A stretch of 64,000 bases of DNA, from contig JAHBBC010000027.1 of assembly GCA_019915015.1 (NCBI GenBank), forward strand, positions 496,001 through 560,000, read 5' to 3'. The stretch is from Auriscalpium vulgare. Lineage: Eukaryota; Basidiomycota; Agaricomycetes; Russulales; Auriscalpiaceae. Position numbers and translations under genes: made by a program. Each line of letters starts with the position of its first letter. Within the stretch, counting starts at the first letter, position 1. Below are positions 35,256-46,376 of the stretch, one piece after another. The notes below the pieces were generated by a model. The model had not been told where the DNA came from. It saw only the letters and a program-made list of their open reading frames with translations, and ran no database searches.

Positions 35256-36490
35256 TCGCTGTCATTGAAATTTGCAAGTACAGATATGCCACTTACTGTA
35301 GAATGGATACGGAGAATGTGTGCGCAGAAGAGAGGCGGGACGTGGCACGAAGAACGAGATCACAGCAGATAGAGCTCACAAGCCACGCACCACAGAGCAT
35401 GCATAAAGCTATAAAGAAGGCGAACAAAAGCACAAGTTGACAATGAGAGGGCGTTGCTCACCCGAGTCACTGAGTCGGCCCCATCGGATGCAGCGCGACA
35501 AACTGCGGCATTCTCCTGGTTTCCACTGCGGGAAAAACCTGTGTTGACAAACGTAGCGAAGTCGGCTTCATAATCTGGTAGGAGAGATGGTCTTTGTGCT
35601 CGAGGTGCAGGGGAAGCACAAGGGGAGGGCGATAATCTCCAAGTCCGGCCCGCGGTCCCGGACCTTGCCTTCGTCACCATTTTTGCTGCTTTGTCTTCTT
35701 CATAGAATTCTTGCTGCTCTTAATAAACGTCAGAGGAGCAGAGTCGAAGGGTGCGCGTTGACAATGACTGGTGTCCGCGTGTACCAGCGGACATCAAGAG
35801 CCTTCGCCACTGTCGGGCTGGCGCCGATTCGAGTTGGCCCGCAACGGACAGACAGCCAACGTGGAGCGTGGATCTGAGGCTGGCCAGCGGGGTAGCATGA
35901 TCATCATGTGGGCATCGAGTGGCGCGAGGAAGGCTGGAGGGACATCGTCGAGATCGAGATGTTGGTGGTCGACGTGCATGATGGTAGCGCGTTCTGATTA
36001 TGGGGTGGTGAGGACATGGACACGAGCTCGAGACATTGTTTACGCACCGACGCCGTACATGCGACCTCCATGCATCTCTCCTTTATCAAATTATTGTCTC
36101 CTCAACGTCAACAGCTCATTCGGTCGACGCTCCTGGCATCGAGATGGTGTCGAGAGGCTCGGGGGAGTGCTTGGTGCAGATCGATGCGTGGGATCATGTG
36201 AAGACGCGAGGCGCATGCGGGTTCACGTCGTTCGAGCGAAAACGTATCTGTAGGTGAGAAGTGAAAGATAAATAAGACGACGCTGCGAGAAGATCGTGCA
36301 GGCGAACGCACCTAAAGGACTGACATGCGAATAGTCCCGCAATAAGGTACCAGTGAGCTATCCTCCGTCTACAACATCATCGCGGTTCGGATCCCATAGG
36401 ATGTCTTGCAGGCGTCGAGATAGTTGGCAGAGACCCGGTTGCCCTGTCGCGTGCTCCAAATCATTGGCTTGGCCATGGCCATGCAGCGCA

Positions 36491-37335
36491 AGTTGAGCGT
36501 TATTCGCCCCAGGACCCCAGACCACCGCTGCCTTATCCGGACACCATGAGGCCCAACGTTGAAGGCAGTTCACCAGTATCCAGGGCAAGGGGCACGCATA
36601 TGCTCCAATGCGATAGAAACTAAATATCTTCACATTTATCTGAGGCCTGGGGTCATGAGCATATTGGTTATTACCGCATCTACTACAAATCTACTATACA
36701 CAAGGAGCACAAAACTACACATGACGCCACGAGTCGGGCCCCGCGGGTTATTGCTCGCGCACACCTTCCGGTGCACAAGAGGGGCCAGGGCACAGGCGAC
36801 ACTGCTCCCGACACTTCCCGCCCGTCATGCCGCCACCACACCCGCGCGCAGCGGCAGATAGACCACGCGCCGGCACTGCAGTTGCTTAACTCACACCGAG
36901 CCTATACGTCTGGGTGCGCGCGCAGGGTTTAATTGGCGCGGAGGCTGAGGGGACTGCAAGCAAAGTCATGATCTTGAGCACTAAGCCCAATTTCGACGTG
37001 TTTGACGCGCCCCATACATCGCTCTTCGCCTTCTTCCCACTCTGCCCGCCCCCAGCGCAACAGTCCGTGCTCTGTTGACATACCAAACATTGTGCCGCAG
37101 CAGTGGGGAGCTTGTTTCAAGCCAGCTTCTTGTACCCGTCGGGAACCATGTTGAGAGAAAGGGAGTGGGCAAGGACAGGATGCTGGGAGGGAAGCGTGGA
37201 ACTGGAAGTATAGGTCGAACAAGTTGAAGCCACAGGCCTAGGAAGTCGGAAACGCGACTGTGGCCGACACGCTTAGCTCAGCCTTCTCGATAAGGCAGCG
37301 GTGGTCTGGGGTCCTGGGGCGAATAACCAAAAGCT
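36491..37335. mobile_element. 845-bp non-autonomous DNA transposon with 9-bp target duplication
   Basis: The 9-mer TGCAGCGCA occurs at 36482-36490 and 37336-37344. The left arm of the duplication reads straight through this point (GGCCATGCAGC then CACCTTCC), so this is an insertion. The ends share 39 perfectly inverted bases starting GTTATTCGCCCCAGGACCCC, eight bases in from each terminus. No transposase ORF is seen. A 9-bp duplication suggests a Mutator-like family. Confidence 0.85.
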
Positions 37336-38681
37336 TGCAGCGCACCTTCCTGCTGCATCTTCCGGGGCTTGGCTGTCTCGGCGCCAAGACTGAGAGATCG
37401 TATATAACGACAGAGAGATTTAATGAAGCTGCTGGGAGGTGTAGAGACCGAAGACACGTCGTCCTCGGCTCTTGCTCGTCTGCCCGCGCAGTCTGATTCC
37501 CACGCTTGCTAGGCTCTTCCAACGCACACTGGCAGGGCACGTCGCATCCCTCTTGCTGAGACAATCACTCGCTCGCTCATCGTCTCTGGGAGTGCGCGGT
37601 CAAGCACGATATGCTACAGCAGGTCTTCACATCTGCCATTTGGAGCATCAGCATAAGGCCATGGTCAACGCCATATGCTTCCTCGCCGATACGCCCTATC
37701 TCGAGCACATGGGTTTTGCTTTGGTTTGCACGGCCTGCGCTTTTTTCCGATGACTTGCACGCGAGCACTACGAGGCACTACGTCTCGAATTGCGCGCTCT
37801 TGACGACACCGGGGTCCGGCGTTCTTGCAGGTCGTCCGCGACGTGGTACCCTCTCGGTGCACGATCATCCCGGGGTGATCGCCGCCTGATTGTCCGTAGC
37901 TGCTGACTTCACTCACTGAAAGCAGCCGCTCTATTGAGTTGATTGGCTATCCAGTGAAGGTCTACGGTGCGTCGCCACGCTGCTTGCTTATGCTATGCAT
38001 CATCGAGGCGTTGTCAACTGATGTGGGCCCGCAGCCGAGATCTATTCCTGGACTTTCGCTGCCCTGCAGCCCGCCCTGCTCTGCACCACGTACTCCTCGA
38101 GCTCCACCACCGGAAGGCTATGGCGCCTAGGGGTCTTTTTGCGGCGACGCACGCGCATTCCGCATGGTCGAAACACTGGGTCCATATGGGACTCCTCCGC
38201 TTTGACTTTCATGTCCACATTGTTTGTATGCGCTCGGCAAGCTTATTCATCTATTTATGGACCACCCCAGCACTAGTGTGCTGTTTGCGCATCGCGATTT
38301 TCGGTGCGGTCGAGGCGTTGTCAACGTCAACGTGCATCAAGATGGAATGAATCAATACGAAATCATGTTCTCACGGTGCTTTTCGGTCAGTACTCCCCCA
38401 AAATCACTCCAGTTTCGTGCTCAGATTGCTCGTTGTCATCGACAGAATACGTGCCGCATGCTCTCCGAGCTGTGCATTATTGAATGAACGAAGATGGATG
38501 TGCCGCGCGGTAAAGTGCGTGATCGCTCCGTGTTGTCTTCACCGTGCACAGCCGGCACCTCGTGGAAGACGAGCAGACTGGACCTCCTACGCGCGACATG
38601 CACCCGTTCTCCTCGGTTGCGCTGATTTCTCATTGAATTCGTCGCAGAGACCATCATGCGGCCGTGCTGGAATCTCGAGGG

Positions 38682-38687
38682 TATAAA
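38682..38687 (+). promoter_or_regulatory. TATA box of protease copy B
   Basis: TATAAA in GGGTATAAAGGCAGCGC, 87 bases before the ATG at 38769. Confidence 0.7.
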
Positions 38688-38768
38688 GGCAGCGCAGTCT
38701 CCGCCTACAGTCTCCACCGGCCCTCCTCCCCAAGAGTCGAGTATCAAGTCAAGTCTTTCTTCATCGAA

Positions 38769-40381
38769 ATGTACTTCTCCGCCGCCTTCATCCTCGCTGC
38801 GCTCCCCTTCCTGGCCACGGCCGTCCCCATCGCGGAGACGCCGTCGGCGCGCAGCGGCGTCGCCATCCCCATCGCCAAGCGCTCTACCTGCACCGCGCCG
38901 ATGGGTCCGTCAACGCCGAGGTCCTCCAGAGGAAAGTGCGCAGCTCTGTCGCGTGAGTGCACTTTCTCGGGTTCCTTCCTTCTGCACTGGCGCTGATTAC
39001 CGTCATGCTTTGTTAGCAAGATCAACCGGGGCTTCGAGATCTACGAGCGCAACACCGGCAAGGTCCACCCCTCGGCGCGCAACCTCAAAAACGTGCCACG
39101 TCGGGTGCCGATGCTCTGACTGACGACGACGCCCAGCTCTGGTACGGCACGATTTCGGTCGGCACTCCGGCCAAGCAGTACACGGGTCAGTCTTCTTGCT
39201 TGCCTCGCTCGCAGAGGCGACCCGGCTGACGCATACTTTTTGCACGCACAGTCGACTTCGACACGGGCAGCAGCGATCTCTTCTTGCCCGGCTCCTCCTG
39301 CGGCTCGACCTGCTCTGGACATACGCTGTACAGCCCCAGCGCGAGCTCCACTTCGAAGGACCGCAAGAAGACGTTCACACTGAAGTACGGGGACGGATCC
39401 TCCGTCACTGGTGAACAGTATACAGACACGGTGTCCATCGCCGGCTTGACCGTACGTCCGCGCACTCATTACTTGCTGAAAATTTATCTGACGTGCTTGA
39501 CGATCGCTGCAGGCTACTGGACAGACCCTCGGCTCTGCGAAGACCTACTCCACCGGCTTCGAGAGCTCCGAGTTCCCTGCGGATGGACTCCTCGGCATGG
39601 CGTTCGAGTCGCTCTCGGACTACAAGGCCAACCCGCTCTTCCAGTCGCTCATCGCGGCGGGCAAGGTAGCGGACGAGTCGTTCGGCTTTTACTTCGCGTC
39701 GTCCGGATCCGAGCTGTTCATTGGCGGCGTCAACGACCAGCTGTACTCCGGCGACTTCACCACCGTCGACGTCACCACGGCAGTGCGTCTTTCTCCGCGC
39801 GATCGTGATCCTGATGCTGATGCTAATGCGGTGGCTGCGCAGGCGTACTGGCAGACGACCTTCGACAGCATCTCTGTCGACGGCCAGCAGGTCGTGGACA
39901 GCACCGCGGCTATCATCGACACCGGCACCACGCAGCTCATCGGCTCCTCCACCGGCATCGCGGCGCTCTACGCGCAGATCAGCGGCGCCCAAGAGGACGA
40001 CTCTCTCGGTACCGGCCTCTACAGCAGTACGTTGTTTCCCTTCGTACCGGCGCCACATTGTCGCTGACGCCGCGCGCACAGTCCCGTGCTCGTTCAACAC
40101 GCCGCTCTCGGTGACGCTCGGCGGCACTGAGTTCACCATCGACCCCAGCACCTTCAACCTCGGCCCCGTCTCTGACGGCTCGTCCACTTGCGTCGGCGGC
40201 GCCGCTGCGGACGATGATATCGCCAGCGGTGAGCACTTTCACGCGCGCATTTCTCCCGCGGTTGCTGATGTGCCCATGTGTTCTCGCAGAATTCTGGATC
40301 CTCGGTGACGTGTTCCTGCAGAATGTCTACACGAAGTTCGACGTCGGCAACCAGCAGATCGGCTTTGCCACCCTTGCTTGA
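38769..40381 (+). pseudogene. Aspartic protease copy B with two one-base deletions
   Basis: Exons 38769-38952, 39017-39185, 39252-39451, 39513-39782, 39843-40026, 40082-40228 and 40290-40381 match copy A exactly in length except the first two, each one base short. In exon 1 CTACCCTG of copy A is CTACCTG (near 38886). In exon 2 CTCAAGAAGCGTGCC is CTCAAAAACGTGCC (near 39090), which also destroys the KKR maturation site. The frame then hits TGA at 39119-39121. Exons 3-7 keep both catalytic motifs (DTGSS, DTGTT) and all splice sites. Either a very recent pseudogene or an intact gene with base-calling errors. Upstream TATA box and 3' flank are kept. Confidence 0.85.
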
Positions 40382-41566
40382 GCGACGATCTGGGAATGGA
40401 CACGATCTAACGCACGGTACTTATATTGCATGAATGGCTTTCAACGGTCATGATCACGAGCGCGCGTAAAACACGCGCTGTACTAAAAGCATTTGTTTAT
40501 TGGTACTTACGCACACAAATTTCGCATAGCATTGTCATGGAGTGTCTGTAGAATATCCAATGAACTGAACTGCTTCCAAACTTCTTCAACGTTGTCCGGG
40601 CTATAAGCACATCTCCGGTGTGGCGACGGATCACAACGCCACGTGGCCTTTCAGTGCTCCGGCCTCTTCCTCCGCAGAGTTCAAATGCTGGTTGGTCTTG
40701 TCTCTGCTTGACCCAGCTTTTATATCCGTTTTATCCCTGTTCATGCGATCACCAGCTAGACAAGAAAGACTGAATGCAAGCGACCAAGAGAGGCAGCGGG
40801 CTTGTCGACTCGAGGATTGCACGCTTCAATGTTCAAGTTGGCCCTCTTGGGATGTCCTGATGCCTACCCACCGAAACCAGACTTAAGGTGCGTGTAATTT
40901 CTGGTACGACCCCATTCCGCCGGCGCTGACCACGTATATCGCATACAGATCGACATCGACGTCACTGCCATGACCATCCAACGACATCTGCCTCTTCTGC
41001 TCAAAACCCCAGCATCTTCGCACCCTATGCGACCTACAGCATCTCATCCAGCAACACAAATGGCGCAAGATTGGCGTCGATACGACTCGACATTGCTGAG
41101 CGCGGACGGGTGGTCATAGCTCCGGCGCGGTCGACTAACATGCGCGAGGCGAGAGGAAGGCCGGAGGAAGGTAGTCGTTAGGTCTCGACAGGCTCGTCAG
41201 GACTCAGCATGGAGTCCTGTACATTGCGCTTGTAGTGGGCTGCTGCTAAATGAATCACTGATCCGCTCCAGATCCGCTCCCTTCCCGTCGACCATAACCG
41301 TTGATTGGCGACTCTCATTGTGTCCGCCTACCTCGACCGAGCTCGCAAGGCTATCTCCCTTTCCTTTCTACCATACTGCTTGCCGCGTCGACTGTCTCAA
41401 CTTCCATTGGTCCGTTGTCGTGAGTATGTGAAATTTTGTCGCTTCATCGTCCGATGTCTGATAGTTCTACTGCTTCCACGCCGGGCCATGCAGCTTGTGT
41501 GCTACTCATACTGTGACGTCTTCGCATGTCCTTTCGCGGCCTCTGCAGCTCAATACTGCATGTTTC
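40382..41566. other. Intergenic
   Basis: The first 180 bases belong to the duplication. The rest shows no recognisable gene. Confidence 0.5.
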
Positions 41567-43224
41567 TCAGTTAGAACCAGATACCCACAGAGCCCGCCGC
41601 TTGACCACCATCCCCGGCAACGACTCCTGCAGCCTTCGAACGTCGTTGTCGTCCACCTCCCACCCGACAAATTCCACCTTCCTCATCACACGCCCACCGC
41701 GCGCGCGCTCCGCCAGACAGCGCGGAAGTGCCGCAGCGACCGCCCAGTCGGCGGTACACCGCCGCGCGGTCAAGTCGACGCCAGAGATAACAAGCACCGA
41801 AAGCGCGGGAAGGAAACCCTGGTCCCACAGTGCCGCGCAGAACGACAGCACCACCGGCCCGCAGACTTCGACCTGGCGCAGCCCCCGCGCGCGGCGCAGT
41901 ACGAGGGCCCACCCGGGGTTATACCCGCCGCGCACTGCGAGCTCCGCGAGGTGCTCCGATGCGAGGGCCTCCAGCGCACATGGCACGAGGTCCGTCCCGG
42001 GTGTCTCACCCACGAGCCTCAGCGCCAGCGTGGGGGCACCTCCGGCGCGCCATGCAGTGACATCGACGCGGGCTTTCTCCCGCATATCTTGCGCCACGAT
42101 CGGCTCGATGGTGACGCGCAAAATGTGGGCCGTGACGCACGCAGTGGCAGCCGTGATGAACGCCACCAGCGCGTCCGCGCTACAGCGCAGCAGCGTGCAC
42201 TCGATGCAGGCATTGATGGGGAGGGCAAGATGCGCGAGGATGGTGCGTGCGCTGGATATGCTGGAGTCGAGGTGGATGTGACGCAATGCAACCAGCCGAA
42301 CGGTGGGATGCGGCCCGTCGTCCTCTACCTCCAGGTAAAGACTGAGCCGTTGCAGGTGGCGCATGCGGCCCAGCGCGCCCAGAATGTCCCGAAGCGCGGT
42401 GCTGCCGTGCCTGATGAACAGCGAGACAAGGCCAGCAAGCAGGGGTGACGTCCATGGCAGCGGACCGTGTGTCTGGATGGATAGATGCAACAGCGCTGGA
42501 GCGCCTGTCGCCCCGCCAAGCAGACTGTCTGGTATAAAGGGCACAGCCGTGCCAAAATTGATGGACGTGGAGTATACGATGTCGAGAGATTGCAGGATCG
42601 GCGCGGGGGGCAAAGACTGGGCAGCTCATACTCGGAGGTATGCATGCACAGGACGCGTGTGCGGGCCAGGTTCTTGCGGATGAAATCAAGGTCGAAGGGG
42701 GTAATGGGATAAGCTGGGATAGGGTGATCCGTGATTGTCAGTGGTACGTCTTGAGCGCGGAAGAGGAAGGCTTCCTCCCAGCGGTCGCCCAGGACGAAAG
42801 GGAAGTTGATGCTGGATGCCCATAGAGTGGGGTTGTGGAGGGCAATGCTCCGCCATTGCTGGCAGACGTGAGTGGCATTCAACCACCCAAGTTCATGCTT
42901 GGATTTAAAACGTGATGTCTTGACCAAAGGTGGCGCGATCGAAGAGAGGATGGAGAAGACGACGGTGAGGATTTCGGGCGGCAGGCGCACGGCGGGGATT
43001 CGGGAATTGTGCTTGCCGGAAGCCTCGTTATCGGCATTGCCGATGAAGGAGTCTACACCGTGCATACTTTGCGTGTGCGGCATGTGTACGATTGAGCAGT
43101 AACTGAGTAAGTGTTGTACCGTTGATTCTGAGTCGGAAGCCTCAAGCTCAAGGCTCAGCCTACTACAGGACACCTGATTTCGGGTTAGGGTCGAGATGAC
43201 GGGTGGCGAGGGTGCGTGAGGCAC
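41567..43224 (-). CDS. F-box/leucine-rich protein, one-base frameshift in a G run
   Basis: The N-terminal frame (43224 or the later ATG at about 43062, MHGVDSFIG) has the F-box segment VRLPPEILTVVFSIL followed by THVCQQWRSIALHNPTLW. At EYELPSLCPP the frame is lost; 42613-41567 continues APILQSLDIVYSTSINFG through leucine-rich segments (LLHLSIQTHG, LRQVEVCGPVVLSF) to a stop. The break sits in the run of six G at 42605-42610; a seventh would join SLCPP to APILQ in frame. It parallels the intact F-box gene at 58830 throughout and is probably functional if the break is a sequencing error. Predicted role: substrate adaptor of an SCF ubiquitin ligase. Confidence 0.75.
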
Positions 43225-43418
43225 TGCCGGGGACGCGTGTCACATGGAACAACAGCGCACAAGAGGGAAGTGGCAAGGATGGTGAGAAAGGAGGCACTGA
43301 GGAGGCATACACACCGAGTCGCTGGACTCCCTCTTCGCTGCTGGAGTCTCTTTCAAGGAGTTATGGAAGGCCAAGCCTGGTCGGCGTGCACTGTGCTGAT
43401 GGGCTGTCGCCGAGATGA
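43203..43418 (+). pseudogene. 3' fragment of a second F-box gene
   Basis: Reads VARVREALPGTRVTWN to GGTEEAY and LLESLSR, matching the C-terminal ends of the pseudogenes at 1422-4409 (VTRVREGLPDTRVIWN) and 46.4-48.4 kb (VARVREALPGMRVTYG, SEEAY). The rest of that gene is absent. It overlaps the start of the F-box gene on the other strand and may be a recombination scar. Confidence 0.7.
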
Positions 43419-46376
43419 TCCTGCGGATGATGTACTGCACAAAACACTGTATCATTCACGACGATACAGTCCAGATATATAGCCTCTGGAATATGCGACT
43501 CGGAGGAGAACCGATTGCCATGCGAGCCAGGATTCGTTGCTCTAGTTCGCTTTCGACCTGCTCGAATCTGGAGAGCAGCCTGGGCAATAGATTGACTCAG
43601 ACTTCTTTGGCATATAGTAGCACGCGCAGACCTGAACTGGCGTGTCCGTGACCGTGCTCGACGAGCCCGTTTCCCTGCAAAGACATGAGTATTCAAGTAA
43701 GTATTAAGTAGAAGCCTAGGCTTGGATGTGACGACAGGCTGACCATGTGCGAAGGAAGTAGACTTCGACGCCTTTACGGATATGTCCTTTGTTTTGAAGT
43801 TACAGCATGCGTCGTCCCACCATGCGTTATCACCGGCACTTGATCGCTGTTGACTGCGGGGGTATGCTATGAAGAGTCTATATGCACTAGTGATCGTCGT
43901 CGGCCATGTGAAACTGAGCGACTATCACGATTGACGTACTTGTCTACCTGACTAATGGATCCCTTAGAAACGAGGCCAACCTGCAAATATTCAGTGAGTT
44001 TTGTCGCGTGAGGAGCGTCCACTACACACCTTTTCAATCATACTCGCAATTTCACGAATTTGATCAGCTCCTTGTGAAGAATGACCTAGGAGCGCATGCG
44101 AACGAGATCAAGACACAGCTGTCGTTATTGCAAAAAGCGACTAACCGAACAAGAAGATGTGATCGCCGGCCTGATAGTTCTCAGCCAGCCACCGATACGC
44201 ATTGAGAACGGTTTCCTCATGGGGCCTGCGTATTGAGTATACTCGTAAACTGCAAGTAGCACAGATAATGAACGAGTGCTTACCGATCAGAAAGCATCCG
44301 TTTCCAAGTCGAGGGGGAGTACCACGCTCCCTCAGGAGCTCTGATATGGTGCACGAGCTGACGTTCGCTTTGCTCTAGATTGCTATACACTGGCAGTTCA
44401 AAAGCCTTGACAAGATGATACAGTCAGAAGCAAACAGGAAAATGGTATGCCAATGCGAACCGTAAGATGAAGCGTCACTGCGCCGTTAACACAAACAACA
44501 AGATTTCTGCTTTGGTTTGTCCGTGGCGGTGGGCATGAGCGCGCAGGTAGGTGATTAGTGCCAGCAGCGGAAACCGGGTTGTTGCCAGGTCCGACGAGAG
44601 TCTCCTCAGAGCCCCGAGCCGACGACGGAGCTCTTGTCGTCAGTAATGAGGGAGACCGGTCGGCTTTGGAGGGAGGGGGACGAGGTAGACATGAGTGGGT
44701 CGGGGTGTTGTCGGAGAGAGAGGTGTGGCCCGGGCGTGAGGGACAACCGGCGCTCATTTATAAGTACCTATTTATGCTTGTTCGGTGTTGGCGACGGTCC
44801 TGGTGGCGAGGTCCTAGCGGCGTAGAGAGGACGTGCCGAGTATTCGTAGCTGGCCTTTCACCGGCGGCTTTTGGCCGGGGCCGGGGCCGGTACAGTCTCC
44901 GCCCGGCATCCCATCTCCCTTCTCCCATCCCCCACGCCGCCCGCCGCTCATAAGCTCTGCCCCGCGCGCTACATGTTGAAAGGAGCGCGTCACTCGGTCC
45001 ACACTCGGTACTCAGCGTTGGGTGCGGGAAGTGTCGACCTCGCCTGCCATAACCACGTCTTCAACACGACGAGGCTTCTATATGCCATTGCGTAGTATGG
45101 TGCGTGCCCGCCAGTACCCAGCCTCACACGTCGAAAACGCAGGCTGAACACGTCACAAACGACGCGTAGCGACTATCGGATCAATTTGGACGTGGCGGAG
45201 CGGCGCTGCGCTGAGCCTTATCCTGTCGTCTTGAGATGCAGCCTGAGTCGGGCGACGGGTTCTGGGAGGAAAGCAACGCGTGAGTGGACCTGTCTCGTAA
45301 CACTCTCGTCGCTGACCTGATGCAGGTCAGTCTGGGATTCTGGGCAACAATGACAGCTTTGTGATGGGCCTGTTCCGACATTCTGGAGATCGAAGAAGAG
45401 TTCGACGATATCGTCGGGATTGTGAGGACGGATAGTGGGACATGGTGCGCAGCGCTGCGCACATTGTATTGCAGGCAGGTTGAGCTAACAGGTTTGCGTT
45501 TCGCAGGGCATCTTGCTCATGGTTCGCCATTTGCTTCCGTCGACCGATCCTCCTGGGCGTGTCAACTCCAAGTCTTCTCCCATTCGTGCACAGCAACATT
45601 CGATGGTGCGGCGTCGACTCGTCAGCTACTACATTCTCCGACCCACCAGCACCGTTTCGCCTCGACCTCACGGCCGCCATCCACAGCACACATTCCTTCA
45701 ACGTGCACACCTACGCAGCGTCGCCACCCCGTTGAGGGTCGCCACTCAGACACCACGCGGCTGCATGCACACGCACCCTCTGTCCCGAGATTACTCCCGT
45801 AGCGCACATTTGGCGAGGGGCCCGAGCTGCCCGCGAAATCACAGTCCTCGTCTTTCGTCCACTCTCCCGACCTCACTCACGCAGAGATGTGCGCAGACCT
45901 GTGCGCGCAGGAGGAGCTTCATGAATGATGTCACGGAGAAGGCGCTGCGATATGTTTTCGACACTGCATATGGCGGCTCGGCTTGCTCGACGAGAAGTGA
46001 GTATATGCTTATGGTCGTGGCGCCGAGCATGGCTAACCGCTGTGGCCAGCGACCACGCGTGACGCCTACGTAGTGCGGGTGGTGAATCGAGCGCGAGACG
46101 CGAGAGTCCGGGAGGGCATCAAGATGCGGCGATATATGCTGGGCGAATTGGGAGAGCGATCAAGTCGCCCGCTTTTCGCTGGTTCGTTCATGTAAGCCTA
46201 CAATTCACCCATACACTACTGCATGACGACACGTCATTGCCTAAAAGGCTCGCTCTGACTTTCTCCCAGGATCTGCTCGCCTCCCGACCAGCTGCGGCCA
46301 TCACCTCTCGTCACACCCACACACTCGTCCAGCTCCTGTCGCAAATAGCCTGCCGTGTTGTAGTCTTGGCCTTCCA
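43419..46376. other. 3-kb region without a recognised gene
   Basis: ORFs up to 186 codons occur (45513-46073) but show no family except the short fragment at about 45950-46195. A GC-rich block (GGCCGGGGCCGGGGCCGG) lies near 44875. Confidence 0.4.
45950..46195 (+). pseudogene. Unknown gene fragment (GIKMRRY family), second copy
   Basis: LMVVAPSMANRCG, then in another frame GIKMRRYML, SSRPLFAGSF. It corresponds to the fragment at 4531-4857 and again converges on an F-box pseudogene. The frame changes between the two motifs. Confidence 0.4.

Larger units (their letters stand above)
35256..38768. other. Upstream half of the right duplication arm, no gene recognised
   Basis: From about 35655 it mirrors 8905-6740 of the left arm. 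It contains the 845-bp insertion at 36491-37335. No ORF here is conserved as protein with the left arm. Confidence 0.5.
35655..40560. repeat. Right arm of the inverted duplication
   Basis: Reverse-orientation counterpart of 4880-8905, holding protease B. It ends downstream in the shared strings AAAAGCATTTGTTTATT and CGCATAGCATTGTCATGG. Upstream similarity fades near 35655 (GACCTTGCCTTCGTCACCAT against GACCATGCCTGCTATGCC). Confidence 0.8.

Noticed and set aside
45513..46073. 186-codon ORF as an independent gene
   Set aside because: Only its last 40 residues resemble anything (the 4531-4857 fragment); the rest is low-complexity translation of unknown DNA.
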